Source of the DNA: CAYFLR01 sp964343805
Lineage (GTDB): Bacteria; Bdellovibrionota_B; Oligoflexia; CAYFLR01
Assembly: GCA_964343805.1 (NCBI GenBank)
Contig: CAYFLR010000042.1
Location: forward strand, 1 to 53,676
DNA: 53,676 nucleotides
Direction: 5' to 3'
Positions within the stretch are counted from its first letter, which is position 1, and each line of letters opens with the position of its first letter. Under the pieces are notes generated by a model. It did no database searches and was not told where the DNA came from. It saw only the letters and a list, made by a program, of their open reading frames with translations. The position numbers and the translations under genes are program-made. Positions 44,148-51,918 of the stretch are shown one piece after another.

Positions 44148-45457
44148 ACCCTTTAAATTTATTAAAAGAAAGTTTTGAAACGGCTATTACTGCCGTTTCC
44201 CCCAGTCGCTTACTTAAGCCTTGCATAGAGGTTATACCTGAGCTCATAAAAAAGCACCGCCTCAATAAGGTGGTGCTTTTGTCTATGGGTAAGGTAGCTT
44301 GGCCAATGATGCAAGCGACTAAAAGACTACTGGAAGGTATAAAAATTGACAGGCAAATACTGCTCACCAAATCCGGTTATTTACCCCAAGACCTAGATAG
44401 AAAAGCAATGCAAGTGTTTGAGGCGGGCCATCCCATCCCCGATGAGCAGAGCTTGAAGGCTAGTGAATTAATTATCAACTCACTATCAACATGTGACAGT
44501 TCCACCCTGGTTATTTTATTAACCTCTGGTGGAACCTCCAGCTTGCTCTGTTCTCCTGCAGGAGATTTATCACTGGATGATAAACAAGTTCTGACTCATG
44601 AATTAATTTCCAATGGAGCAAATATAACTGAGATCAATACCGTACGAATACATTGTTCATTAGTGAAGGGGGGAAGGCTCGCCTTCCATGCTTTTCCAGC
44701 TTATGTAGTTAACTTTATATTATCAGATGTCATTGGAAACTCTTTGGGTGTGATTGCATCGGGCCCCACATTCCCTGACAGCAGCAGTTATCATGAGGCT
44801 CTACAAATCCTAAATAGGTTTGATCTTAAAGAAAAAGTACCTAATAAAATCATTAAACATCTAAGAAGAGGAATGGCTGGAAAGGAGATGGAGACTCCCA
44901 AAGAACAGGATCCCATTTTTCAAAAGGTCAACAATATTCTAATAGGAACTAATGATAAGGCTTTGGAGAAAATGGAGTATTTTTTTCAAAAGCAATCCTT
45001 GCCTTTTAAAACGCTGACCAATTCCTTGCAAGGCAGTACTCAATCGGCTGCAAACTATTTGGTAAATGAAGTAAAAACCGTAAAAAACAAGCAGACTCGG
45101 TTCCCTTTTATTTTATTATCTGGTGGTGAGACCACGGTGGATGTGAATGGAAAAGGTAAAGGGGGGCGTAATACTCAACTGGCTTTAGAATTTGCTATGG
45201 CAATGGAGAGTGAGAAGGACTTTTATATGCTTAGCACAGCCACTGATGGCAGTGACGGTCCTACCGATGCAGCAGGGGCTTTTGTTAATGATTCCACTCT
45301 AAAAAGAGCAAGGGAGAAGGGGATAGACCCAGAAGCCTCTCTTTTAGATAATGATTCTTATAATTTTTTTGCTACAATAGGAGACCTTTTTAAAACAGGT
45401 CCCACTACCACCAACATCATGGATCTTCAAATAATTGTTGTGATGAAAGGTTACTAG
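44144..45457 (+). CDS. Glycerate 2-kinase, GckA/MOFRL type, with no ordinary start codon
   Basis: Phosphorylates glycerate to 2-phosphoglycerate. Family motifs: LLSMGKVAWPMMQA, LLTSGGTSSLLCSPAGDLSLDDK, ITEINTVRIHCSLVKGGRLA, LSGGETTVDVNGKGKGGRNTQLALEFA, ATDGSDGPTDAAGAFV and the MOFRL end (FKTGPTTTNIMDLQIIV). A GTG at 44270 would cut off the first helices, yet the upstream codons encode LLKESFETAITAVSPSRLLK, as expected for the family. That frame reaches a TGA at 44141 with no ATG, GTG or TTG; ATA at 44144, inside the cytochrome's TAG, is the only plausible point. Either a rare start or a base error. The SDR gene follows directly. Confidence 0.82.
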   Translation: MDPLNLLKESFETAITAVSPSRLLKPCIEVIPELIKKHRLNKVVLLSMGKVAWPMMQATKRLLEGIKIDRQILLTKSGYLPQDLDRKAMQVFEAGHPIPDEQSLKASELIINSLSTCDSSTLVILLTSGGTSSLLCSPAGDLSLDDKQVLTHELISNGANITEINTVRIHCSLVKGGRLAFHAFPAYVVNFILSDVIGNSLGVIASGPTFPDSSSYHEALQILNRFDLKEKVPNKIIKHLRRGMAGKEMETPKEQDPIFQKVNNILIGTNDKALEKMEYFFQKQSLPFKTLTNSLQGSTQSAANYLVNEVKTVKNKQTRFPFILLSGGETTVDVNGKGKGGRNTQLALEFAMAMESEKDFYMLSTATDGSDGPTDAAGAFVNDSTLKRAREKGIDPEASLLDNDSYNFFATIGDLFKTGPTTTNIMDLQIIVVMKGY

Positions 45458-46282
45458 ATGAAGAGTATTTTGTTAACTGGAGCAGCAAAAGGAATTGGTC
45501 GAGCCGTATTAGATGTACTTTATAAGCAGAATTATACAGTATACGCTACGGTTCAAAATGAATCGGAACTTAACCAGATTAAATCAAACTTTTCTGAGAG
45601 TGTGATTCCGTTGAAGATGGACCTAACGGATGAGCAGCAAATAGAAAAGGTTGTGAATAAGTTAGCTGATAAAAAATTAGATGCCCTCATCAACAATGCC
45701 GGAGTTGCAATTCCAGCCCCTGTGGAATGTACAGAACTGCAGGATCTAAGACATCAATTTGAAGTAAACTACTTTGGTTTAGTTAATTTGACCCAAAAAT
45801 TACTGCCGCAAATTCGTAAAAGTCGAGGGCGTATCATTTTTCTTAGCTCGATTTTTGGAAGAGTGGCTCACCCCTTTGTGGGTTCGTATTGTTCCACTAA
45901 ATACGCAGTGGAAGCCTTGGCGGATTGTTTGCGGAGGGAGGTTTATGGGCAAGATGTCAAAGTGTCCTTGATTGAGCCGGGAGCTATAGATACGGGAATC
46001 TGGGAAGAGAGTATAGATCAGTATGTAAAGCTGCAAGATAGTATCTCAGGTGACATGCGGAAGTTATACGGGAAGCAGTTGAGTGTGATGGAAAAAGCTG
46101 TGAAAGCTAAAGCTAAAACCGCTCTTCCTCCTACCTTTGTGGCCCAGGCAGTCCTACATGCTTTAGATGCAGAAAAACCCAAAATTCGCTATGCCATTGG
46201 ATGGAAGGACCGTTTGCTCCTATTTATTTTGAAGGTTTTACCAGATAAATGGATTGATGATCATTTTATTCGTCAGTTTTGA
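45458..46282 (+). CDS. Short-chain dehydrogenase/reductase
   Basis: 274 residues, classical SDR. TGAAKGIG is the nucleotide-binding glycine motif, NNAGVA the stabilising motif, and YCSTK (in GSYCSTKYAVEAL) carries the catalytic Tyr and Lys; the Ser in IFLSSIFG completes the triad. EPGAIDTGIWEE resembles retinol- and steroid-type SDRs. The C-terminal tail is partly hydrophobic (RLLLFILKVLPDKWIDD). It begins one base after the glycerate kinase stop, so the two are cotranscribed, but a shared pathway is not evident. Substrate unknown. Confidence 0.9.
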   Translation: MKSILLTGAAKGIGRAVLDVLYKQNYTVYATVQNESELNQIKSNFSESVIPLKMDLTDEQQIEKVVNKLADKKLDALINNAGVAIPAPVECTELQDLRHQFEVNYFGLVNLTQKLLPQIRKSRGRIIFLSSIFGRVAHPFVGSYCSTKYAVEALADCLRREVYGQDVKVSLIEPGAIDTGIWEESIDQYVKLQDSISGDMRKLYGKQLSVMEKAVKAKAKTALPPTFVAQAVLHALDAEKPKIRYAIGWKDRLLLFILKVLPDKWIDDHFIRQF

Positions 46283-46396
46283 ATTATGGTAACGTCTTAA
46301 TAATGCGATTTTAATTTGGATTTCCATCAGATTACTAAAGAGAATTCAAAGCTCACCGATAAGAGACATATCCCATCATTATCATTGGAGGCTTCA

Positions 46397-47197
46397 ATGG
46401 ATTTTTATAAAATTTTTATTCTTTTACTGTTCACTGGACTGCTTTGGGGATGTGATGATCAGAAGAAGGAGGATGGTGAAGTCAAATTTGTGGCCACCGC
46501 TCAGGATGTGAGGGACCAGGATTACTATGGAGATGCTCTCAAAGAATTCAATAAGTACTATTTGATTAATAGTGTCCATACCAGTATTCAATTTACTCTT
46601 GCCGTCAGCGGGGATTGTGTTTCTGAAAGTGAAGCTGAGAAATTTGTCAGTGATGGAATTGATGCTTGGTTGGTGGCTCTGGAAGATCAAGGTAAAGCAG
46701 GTAAAGTAAAGTTTCTTTTTGACTCTTCCATTGATCATGATGTAACACGGGTTGATTCAGGTGGAGCCATAAATATAAAGTTTAATTGTGAAGATGGAGT
46801 TTCAGCGTACACACCTAAATATGATGGTGTAGGAGATCTTGATTTCTACTATGATAACCCCAGTGATTATGATAGCTCTCATCGATTTATTAGTAAATTT
46901 GCTTTCACTACGGCATTGCATGAATTCGGACATGCCTTTGGCTTAAGTGATACTTATATTATAGGCTACGATGAGAAAAAGCATCTGGATAAATCCACCA
47001 ATAGCGATAGTCATACTTTTGGTAGTCAACCTCGATCCATTATGAATGACCCTTATAATTATACTGAACTACAGGAAGATGATAAAGATGGGATTGTTTG
47101 GTTATATGAGCATCATTTCACTCGCGCCAAAAGAGTGGATGAATGTCCCAATGGATATAAACATGAATCGGCCACCGGTGGGTGTATAAAACAATAA
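46397..47197 (+). CDS. Matrixin/snapalysin-like zinc metalloprotease lipoprotein
   Basis: 266 residues from the ATG at 46397, set by GGAGG 5 bases upstream. Lipobox LLWGC (C19) followed by DD, so probably membrane-anchored. The zinc site is HEFGHAFGLSD (H175, E176, H179, D185), i.e. HExxHxxGxxD as in snapalysin-type enzymes where Asp replaces the third His, with a Met-turn candidate SIMND (M216). The final region holds two Cys (DECPNGYKHESATGGC). Expected to cleave proteins at the cell envelope. Its stop abuts the next gene's stop with no space. Confidence 0.78.
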   Translation: MDFYKIFILLLFTGLLWGCDDQKKEDGEVKFVATAQDVRDQDYYGDALKEFNKYYLINSVHTSIQFTLAVSGDCVSESEAEKFVSDGIDAWLVALEDQGKAGKVKFLFDSSIDHDVTRVDSGGAINIKFNCEDGVSAYTPKYDGVGDLDFYYDNPSDYDSSHRFISKFAFTTALHEFGHAFGLSDTYIIGYDEKKHLDKSTNSDSHTFGSQPRSIMNDPYNYTELQEDDKDGIVWLYEHHFTRAKRVDECPNGYKHESATGGCIKQ

Positions 47198-47788
47198 TCA
47201 CTGAAGTTTATTGTATACGCTGGTAATGTCTTTGCATCCCTGTTTATCAGGGGTATAAAAAGCCAATCTCTCTCCATCACATTTTAAAACCAGACCACCA
47301 GAGCCTTTGGTAACATGACATGATTGGAAATTTTTTATCTTTTTTCTTAATTTGAAGATGTGATTTTTAGTTACGTACTCTCTTAAAAATTTTATCTTGA
47401 GAGCGCGGCGACACTTACTTTTCCCGGCTGCAATGAACCAATCTTTATGTTTAGTTTTGGTTTTCATCCTTATCTCTCCCATGGGAAATTCAAGTCCAGC
47501 AGTATAGGAGAGACAAATTCTTTGGGAGTAGGGGAAATGAAAAACCACTCCATCACCACAGTCGATTTCTAAAAATTCTTGTTTCTTTTTTTCATTTCTA
47601 ACTTTTCTTTTTACCTTTTTTTTCTTGCATCGGGTACCAGCATGGAAGTTAATTTTGCCGTACATTTTTTTAGAGCTGATTTTAAAACATCCTTCTAGGT
47701 ATTGAAAGACTGGCTTTGCATCAAGGTTAGATGCTATTACAAAAAATAAAGTAATGATCAAAAGAGAGCTATACTTAAAAGTGCTCAT
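47198..47788 (-). CDS. Small exported basic Cys-containing protein of unknown function
   Basis: 196 residues with a signal peptide (1-24, ending LDA). It is strongly basic (for example KKKKVKRKVRNEKKK) and has about nine Cys, so disulfides are likely. Two similar Cys-x-beta segments (FLEIDCGDGVVFHFPYSQRIC and GGLVLKCDGERLAFYTPDKQGC) look like an internal duplication of one domain. AGGAGGT lies before the ATG. It is divergent from the subtilase gene. No family recognised. Confidence 0.7.
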   Translation of the reverse strand: MSTFKYSSLLIITLFFVIASNLDAKPVFQYLEGCFKISSKKMYGKINFHAGTRCKKKKVKRKVRNEKKKQEFLEIDCGDGVVFHFPYSQRICLSYTAGLEFPMGEIRMKTKTKHKDWFIAAGKSKCRRALKIKFLREYVTKNHIFKLRKKIKNFQSCHVTKGSGGLVLKCDGERLAFYTPDKQGCKDITSVYNKLQ

Positions 47789-47863
47789 GAAAAATACCTC
47801 CTCGATTCATTCATTTTTAATTATAGAATGAAGCCTACTGGTTTACTAGTTCTAAAAATATCA

Positions 47864-47878
47864 CTAACAGATTGTTAG
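47864..47878. promoter_or_regulatory. Palindrome between divergent secreted-protein genes
   Basis: CTAACA-GAT-TGTTAG, perfect 6-bp arms, in the 217-base region between 47788 and 48006. A second, imperfect palindrome (CTAGGAAGGCT...AGCCTCTAG) follows at 47891-47912. Possible regulator sites; no clear promoter was identified. Confidence 0.3.
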
Positions 47879-48005
47879 CACTTTCAGGATCTAGGAAGGC
47901 TTCAGCCTCTAGTATTTAAAACTTAACTGTAGTATTTTCATCTTAGCCAACCCATTTAACCACATCGTTTTTTTTCCATTCAAAAATTATGAAGAAGGAG
48001 AGTGT

Positions 48006-49613
48006 ATGAGTTTGCCCTTTAACCACAAATGGATAATGGGAATGTTTGTTTTCAGCGCCTTGGTGTTGTTTGACAAGGGTTTTGCAAAAGGACGTTATTT
48101 AGGAAAGTACCTAATTAAATTTAAAAATAGTGGGGATATTGCAACCCAAATGGTGAGTAATCTAAAGTGGGCTAAGGGGGTTAAAGTTGAAAAAAACTTT
48201 AAAGCCTTTCCTTTTTTTAAGCAGGTAAGTCTTCATTACCAAGGGTTAATGTCCTTGGCTGAAGTAGGAGATATGATCGAATTTATTGAATACGATCATG
48301 TCATAAAATTAAATAATTATGTGGATCGCAGACAGTGGGGTCTAGATAGTCCTAGAGGTTTTGATGTGGGTGCTTTAGATGCTTGGAAAGTTACTAAAGG
48401 AGATCCCAAGGTCGTGGTGGCAGTGGTGGATTCTGGAATAGATTATAATCATCAATCTCTTAATAAGAGTATGTGGAAAAATCCACAAGAAATACCATCC
48501 AATGGGAAAGATGATGATGGGAACGGATTCATCGATGATGTGTATGGCTGGGATTTTGCCAACGCGGATAATGATCCTTCAGACGAAGTGGGGCATGGAA
48601 CCCATTGTGCCGGGATTATTGCCGCTCAGGGAACCATTCAAGGAATCGCTCCCCAGGTGAAAATAATGGCTCTCAAATTTATTACTGACGATGGGACGGG
48701 TACTTTGTCAGCTGCTATTTCCAGTATTGACTATGCCATCAATAATGGAGCCAAAGTTATTAGTAATAGTTGGGGCAGTGGTCTTTATTCCAATTCATTA
48801 AAATATATAATCAAGAAAGCCCATGAAAAGGGCATTCTGTTTGTTGCGGCTGCGGGAAATAGTGCCATGAACAATGACACTGATCCCATGTATCCCGCTT
48901 CCTATGAAGTGAGAAATGTGGTGTCTGTAGCAGCTATTAATCGTTATGGTTCTTTAGCTTCATTCAGTAATTATGGAAGAAAAAGCGTTCATCTTGCTGC
49001 TCCTGGTGAAGACATACTGAGTACTTACCCTGGGCAGGGTTATGAATACCTTGATGGAACTTCAATGGCGACACCATTTGTTTCAGGCATTGCTGCTCTT
49101 CTATACAGTATGAATCCTCAGGCGAAAGTAGAGACCGTTAAAAACACCTTAATGGCGTCTGTTAAGAAAGTTGAAGGATTAAGAACCCTATCGGGAGGGA
49201 CGGTAAGTGCGGCAGCTGCAGTAAAGAAAATGCAAAATTTGAACCCTCCACCGCCTCCAGCTCCAGAACCTGATCCGGTGCCTACACCAGAGCCAGAACC
49301 AGATCCTCTGCCTCCACCGCCTCCGAGTTTTGATATGGATCAGGTCAAAGTGGTTTATTCAGAGTATCGACCTTGGTACTCCAGTTACTATAGATATAAA
49401 CTTAAAATTAGGGCACCAGCGAAAGTGTTTAATAAAATCAAAAAGGTGGTTTGGGAGCTGGATAATTCCAATTTAGGGGCTCGTAGTAGCACGAGTCGCT
49501 CCAAGAAATTTGAGTTTAAATTTAAATCGAAACGCACTTACTTTAAGGTGTGGTTTAAGGTGATTACTAAAATGGGGCAAGAGTATACGAAAGGGGTTAT
49601 TGTAGATCATTAA
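48006..49613 (+). CDS. Secreted subtilisin-like serine protease (S8) with C-terminal Ig-like domain
   Basis: 535 residues. Signal peptide (1-28), an inhibitor-like propeptide (about 30-105, KYLIKFKNSGDIATQM), then the S8 catalytic domain: VVAVVDSGIDYNHQSL (D142), EVGHGTHCAGIIAAQG (H197), AAAGNS (oxyanion N285) and DGTSMATPFVSGIAAL (S353). A Pro/Glu/Asp-rich linker (about 413-441) leads to a C-terminal domain (442-535) with IKKVVWELDNSNLGARSS and FEFKFKSKRTYFKVWFKVI, which resembles the C-terminus of the TolC-family protein at 30485 and a prokaryotic YEATS-like fold. AGAAGGAGAG before the ATG. Likely a secreted, self-maturing endopeptidase. Confidence 0.9.
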   Translation: MSLPFNHKWIMGMFVFSALVLFDKGFAKGRYLGKYLIKFKNSGDIATQMVSNLKWAKGVKVEKNFKAFPFFKQVSLHYQGLMSLAEVGDMIEFIEYDHVIKLNNYVDRRQWGLDSPRGFDVGALDAWKVTKGDPKVVVAVVDSGIDYNHQSLNKSMWKNPQEIPSNGKDDDGNGFIDDVYGWDFANADNDPSDEVGHGTHCAGIIAAQGTIQGIAPQVKIMALKFITDDGTGTLSAAISSIDYAINNGAKVISNSWGSGLYSNSLKYIIKKAHEKGILFVAAAGNSAMNNDTDPMYPASYEVRNVVSVAAINRYGSLASFSNYGRKSVHLAAPGEDILSTYPGQGYEYLDGTSMATPFVSGIAALLYSMNPQAKVETVKNTLMASVKKVEGLRTLSGGTVSAAAAVKKMQNLNPPPPPAPEPDPVPTPEPEPDPLPPPPPSFDMDQVKVVYSEYRPWYSSYYRYKLKIRAPAKVFNKIKKVVWELDNSNLGARSSTSRSKKFEFKFKSKRTYFKVWFKVITKMGQEYTKGVIVDH

Positions 49614-49616
49614 GTT

Positions 49617-49658
49617 AAGTGAGAGCAGGTGGGATGGGATTTTCACCTGCTCTCACTT
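49617..49658. terminator. Perfect 15-bp stem between converging genes
   Basis: Arms AAGTGAGAGCAGGTG and CACCTGCTCTCACTT around a 12-base loop, 4 bases past the subtilase stop and 13 before the stop of the converging lipoprotein gene. There is no T tract on either strand, so it is an atypical bidirectional terminator or transcript-end stabiliser. Confidence 0.6.
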
Positions 49659-49670
49659 AGTAGGGACACA

Positions 49671-50456
49671 CTAGATACATTCACCTTTATAGGTGTAGAT
49701 CTTATCTGAATCATGCTTGGAACCATCAAATTTACCAAGCAGTGAATTACCACCCTTACTGAGTACGTCCAAAGACATAGTCGTAGTGGTGTAATGCATA
49801 TAATATTCAACATCTTGAGTTCCATAGACTGTTTGATATTCCCACTCACAAACACGTCTTGATCCACGGCGTCTTCGACCTTCTCCGTTTCCAGGTCCAC
49901 GGCGACCACGGCCACGGTTATTTCGTACTTCACTATTATCGTTATTCTCGACTCGACGACAAACCTTTACTCTCTTAGTATAAGTGCAGGTCTCAGTTCC
50001 ATACATAGTGTCGGAATCTTCTTCTTGAGTGTCAATGACTCCAGATATATCAAAGGGTTGTCCGCTTTGGCTGGAAGTTAAGTTAATGTCACCTGAGTAT
50101 CTAGGAACATAGGTTCCTTCGGGAATATTGAAGTCAATTTCATCATAATTATATCTTTCAGACTTTACTTTAAGGGTGATCTTCTTTTTTGATTGAAAAG
50201 AGATATGAGCCTTATAATCTCCAGCACTTATAGTCTTTCTTTTGTATACAGGGTCGGAGCTCATGCCCTCATCTTCATCACAATTATCTGTTCCAAACCC
50301 TGCTAAGGGGCTTGAGCACATTTGAGTTTTATCTAAGACCTTAACTGGAAGGGATTGAAAGATCTTAATATAACCTGAAATGGGATCACAGGAAATAAAA
50401 GTGATAACTGGTAAAAGTAGCAAGAATTTACTTGTAATTATTGACCGTAGACTCAT
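49671..50456 (-). CDS. Lipoprotein of unknown function with Arg/Gly-rich stretch
   Basis: 261 residues. The N-terminal hydrophobic segment ends FISC (C23) followed by DPISG, a plausible lipobox. Beta-rich segments (YKAHISFQSKKKITLKVKSERYNYDEIDFNIPEG) flank a low-complexity Arg/Gly/Asn region (about 175-205, RGRGRRGPGNGEGRRRR). Cys residues pair around it (ETCTYTKRVKVC and RRVCEWEYQTVYG), so the Arg-rich stretch may sit in a disulfide-bounded loop. AAGGAG lies upstream on the minus strand. No family recognised. Confidence 0.68.
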   Translation of the reverse strand: MSLRSIITSKFLLLLPVITFISCDPISGYIKIFQSLPVKVLDKTQMCSSPLAGFGTDNCDEDEGMSSDPVYKRKTISAGDYKAHISFQSKKKITLKVKSERYNYDEIDFNIPEGTYVPRYSGDINLTSSQSGQPFDISGVIDTQEEDSDTMYGTETCTYTKRVKVCRRVENNDNSEVRNNRGRGRRGPGNGEGRRRRGSRRVCEWEYQTVYGTQDVEYYMHYTTTTMSLDVLSKGGNSLLGKFDGSKHDSDKIYTYKGECI

Positions 50457-50639
50457 TTCTGAACTCCTTTGAAATTAAATAAACTAAACGCCTACTCCTT
50501 AAGCAATTTACATGCCAGTTAAAAGGGTGTTGAAATGAATAAGGATTTTCTGTAAACCTGTTGGGAGTGGTCTCAATTATTAATTGGAAAAGTAACAAAA
50601 TGATACCCTGTGTCCTCAAGCAGTACCAGATGAGGGGTT

Positions 50640-51797
50640 ATGATTAAATGTTTTATTTCAGCGGGTGAAGCCTCGGGTGATCTTTATGGTGCCGAGTTGA
50701 TCTCTGCCTTGCATGCCACCGGGCAGTTTGAATGCTATGGTATTGGTGGGGAAAAGATGAAAGCTGCCGGACAGAAGCAGCTTTGCGGCCTAGATGACCT
50801 GGCGGTGATGGGAATTATGGAGGGACTTCTTCAACTTTATAGAATTAAAGATATTTTCGATAAAGCAGTGGTTTTTATGGAACGGGAAAATATCGATTTT
50901 TTCATTCCCATTGATTTTCCTGGTTTTAATATCAAATTAGCTGGGGAAGTGAAGGCCATGGGTAAGAAAACCATCTACTATATTAGTCCCAAGGTCTGGG
51001 CCTGGAAAGAGAAGAGAGCCGTTACCATTAAAAAGTATGTGGATTTGATGCTTTCCATCTTTCCCTTTGAGGTGGATTTTTATAAAAAATATCAGCTGCC
51101 TTGTCTTTATACAGGGAACCCTCTAGTAGAACGGCTAGATCTGATTAAATCTTCCAAAAATCAATATGGAATCAAAGAAGGGGACCCTCTCGTCGTATTA
51201 ATGCCGGGAAGTCGAAAGTTTGAAATTAAGTTCAATCTGAAGCCTATGATTCAAAGTGCTCTTCTGATTCAAAAGCGGATCAGTAATGTGCAGTTCATAA
51301 TGCCGGTGGCTAGCACCATGTCCAAAGAGCAATTTGAGCTGCGTATTGATGAAATCCTTCAAATTGAGGGAAACAAAGAGCTCAACTTGAAGGTGCTGCA
51401 AGGTCAAAGTCATGAAGTGATGAAGGTGGCAGATGCAGGTATCATTACTTCAGGAATCTCTACGCTAGAAGCAGCGATATTAAAGCTTCCTATGGCTGTA
51501 GTTTATCGCCTTAATCCCATTACCTATTTTATTGCTAAAGTATTTGTTCGAATTAAGAGTGTGAGTTTAGCCAACATATTAGCCGAAGAGGAAGTGGTGC
51601 CAGAGTTTTTACAAGATCGCTGGACCCCTGAGCTAGTAGCTCCCCATATTATCAAACTACTGGAAGACGAGAGTTATTTGCAGCAAGTGAAATCACGCTT
51701 AGGTAAAGTTAAGCAAGTTTTAACTGAGACCCCAGCCGTGGATCCGGTTCAGAGCATCTTAAACTACCACCAAGAATCCTTCCATAAGCCTAAATAG
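50640..51797 (+). CDS. lpxB: Lipid-A-disaccharide synthase
   Basis: 385 residues, normal length. Joins UDP-2,3-diacylglucosamine and lipid X to make the lipid A disaccharide at the inner membrane (GT19). Motifs: ISAGEASGDLYGAELI, GIGGEKMKAAG, FFIPIDFPGFNIKLA, YYISPKVWAWKEKRA, IFPFEVDFYKK, YTGNPLVERL, VLMPGSRKFEIKFNLKPMI and ITSGISTLEAAILKLPMAVVYRLNPIT. The ATG follows GAGGGG. It shows that the cell has a lipid A outer membrane. It is separated from the other lpx genes, at least within this window. Confidence 0.95.
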   Translation: MIKCFISAGEASGDLYGAELISALHATGQFECYGIGGEKMKAAGQKQLCGLDDLAVMGIMEGLLQLYRIKDIFDKAVVFMERENIDFFIPIDFPGFNIKLAGEVKAMGKKTIYYISPKVWAWKEKRAVTIKKYVDLMLSIFPFEVDFYKKYQLPCLYTGNPLVERLDLIKSSKNQYGIKEGDPLVVLMPGSRKFEIKFNLKPMIQSALLIQKRISNVQFIMPVASTMSKEQFELRIDEILQIEGNKELNLKVLQGQSHEVMKVADAGIITSGISTLEAAILKLPMAVVYRLNPITYFIAKVFVRIKSVSLANILAEEEVVPEFLQDRWTPELVAPHIIKLLEDESYLQQVKSRLGKVKQVLTETPAVDPVQSILNYHQESFHKPK

Positions 51798-51860
51798 TAT
51801 AATAATTAAAGAAAGGTAGCTATATTTGGCTAATGGTATCTAGCCTCGCTTATCTATCTT

Positions 51861-51869
51861 TGTTATAAT
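51861..51869 (+). promoter_or_regulatory. Extended -10 promoter of the C92-like lipoprotein gene
   Basis: TGTTATAAT, an extended -10 (TGnTATAAT) with no clear -35 needed. The leader to the ATG at 51919 would be about 42 bases. Confidence 0.5.
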
Positions 51870-51918
51870 TACCTCATCCAATCCTATATAAACCTTGAAC
51901 TTTTGTAAGGAGATACAA

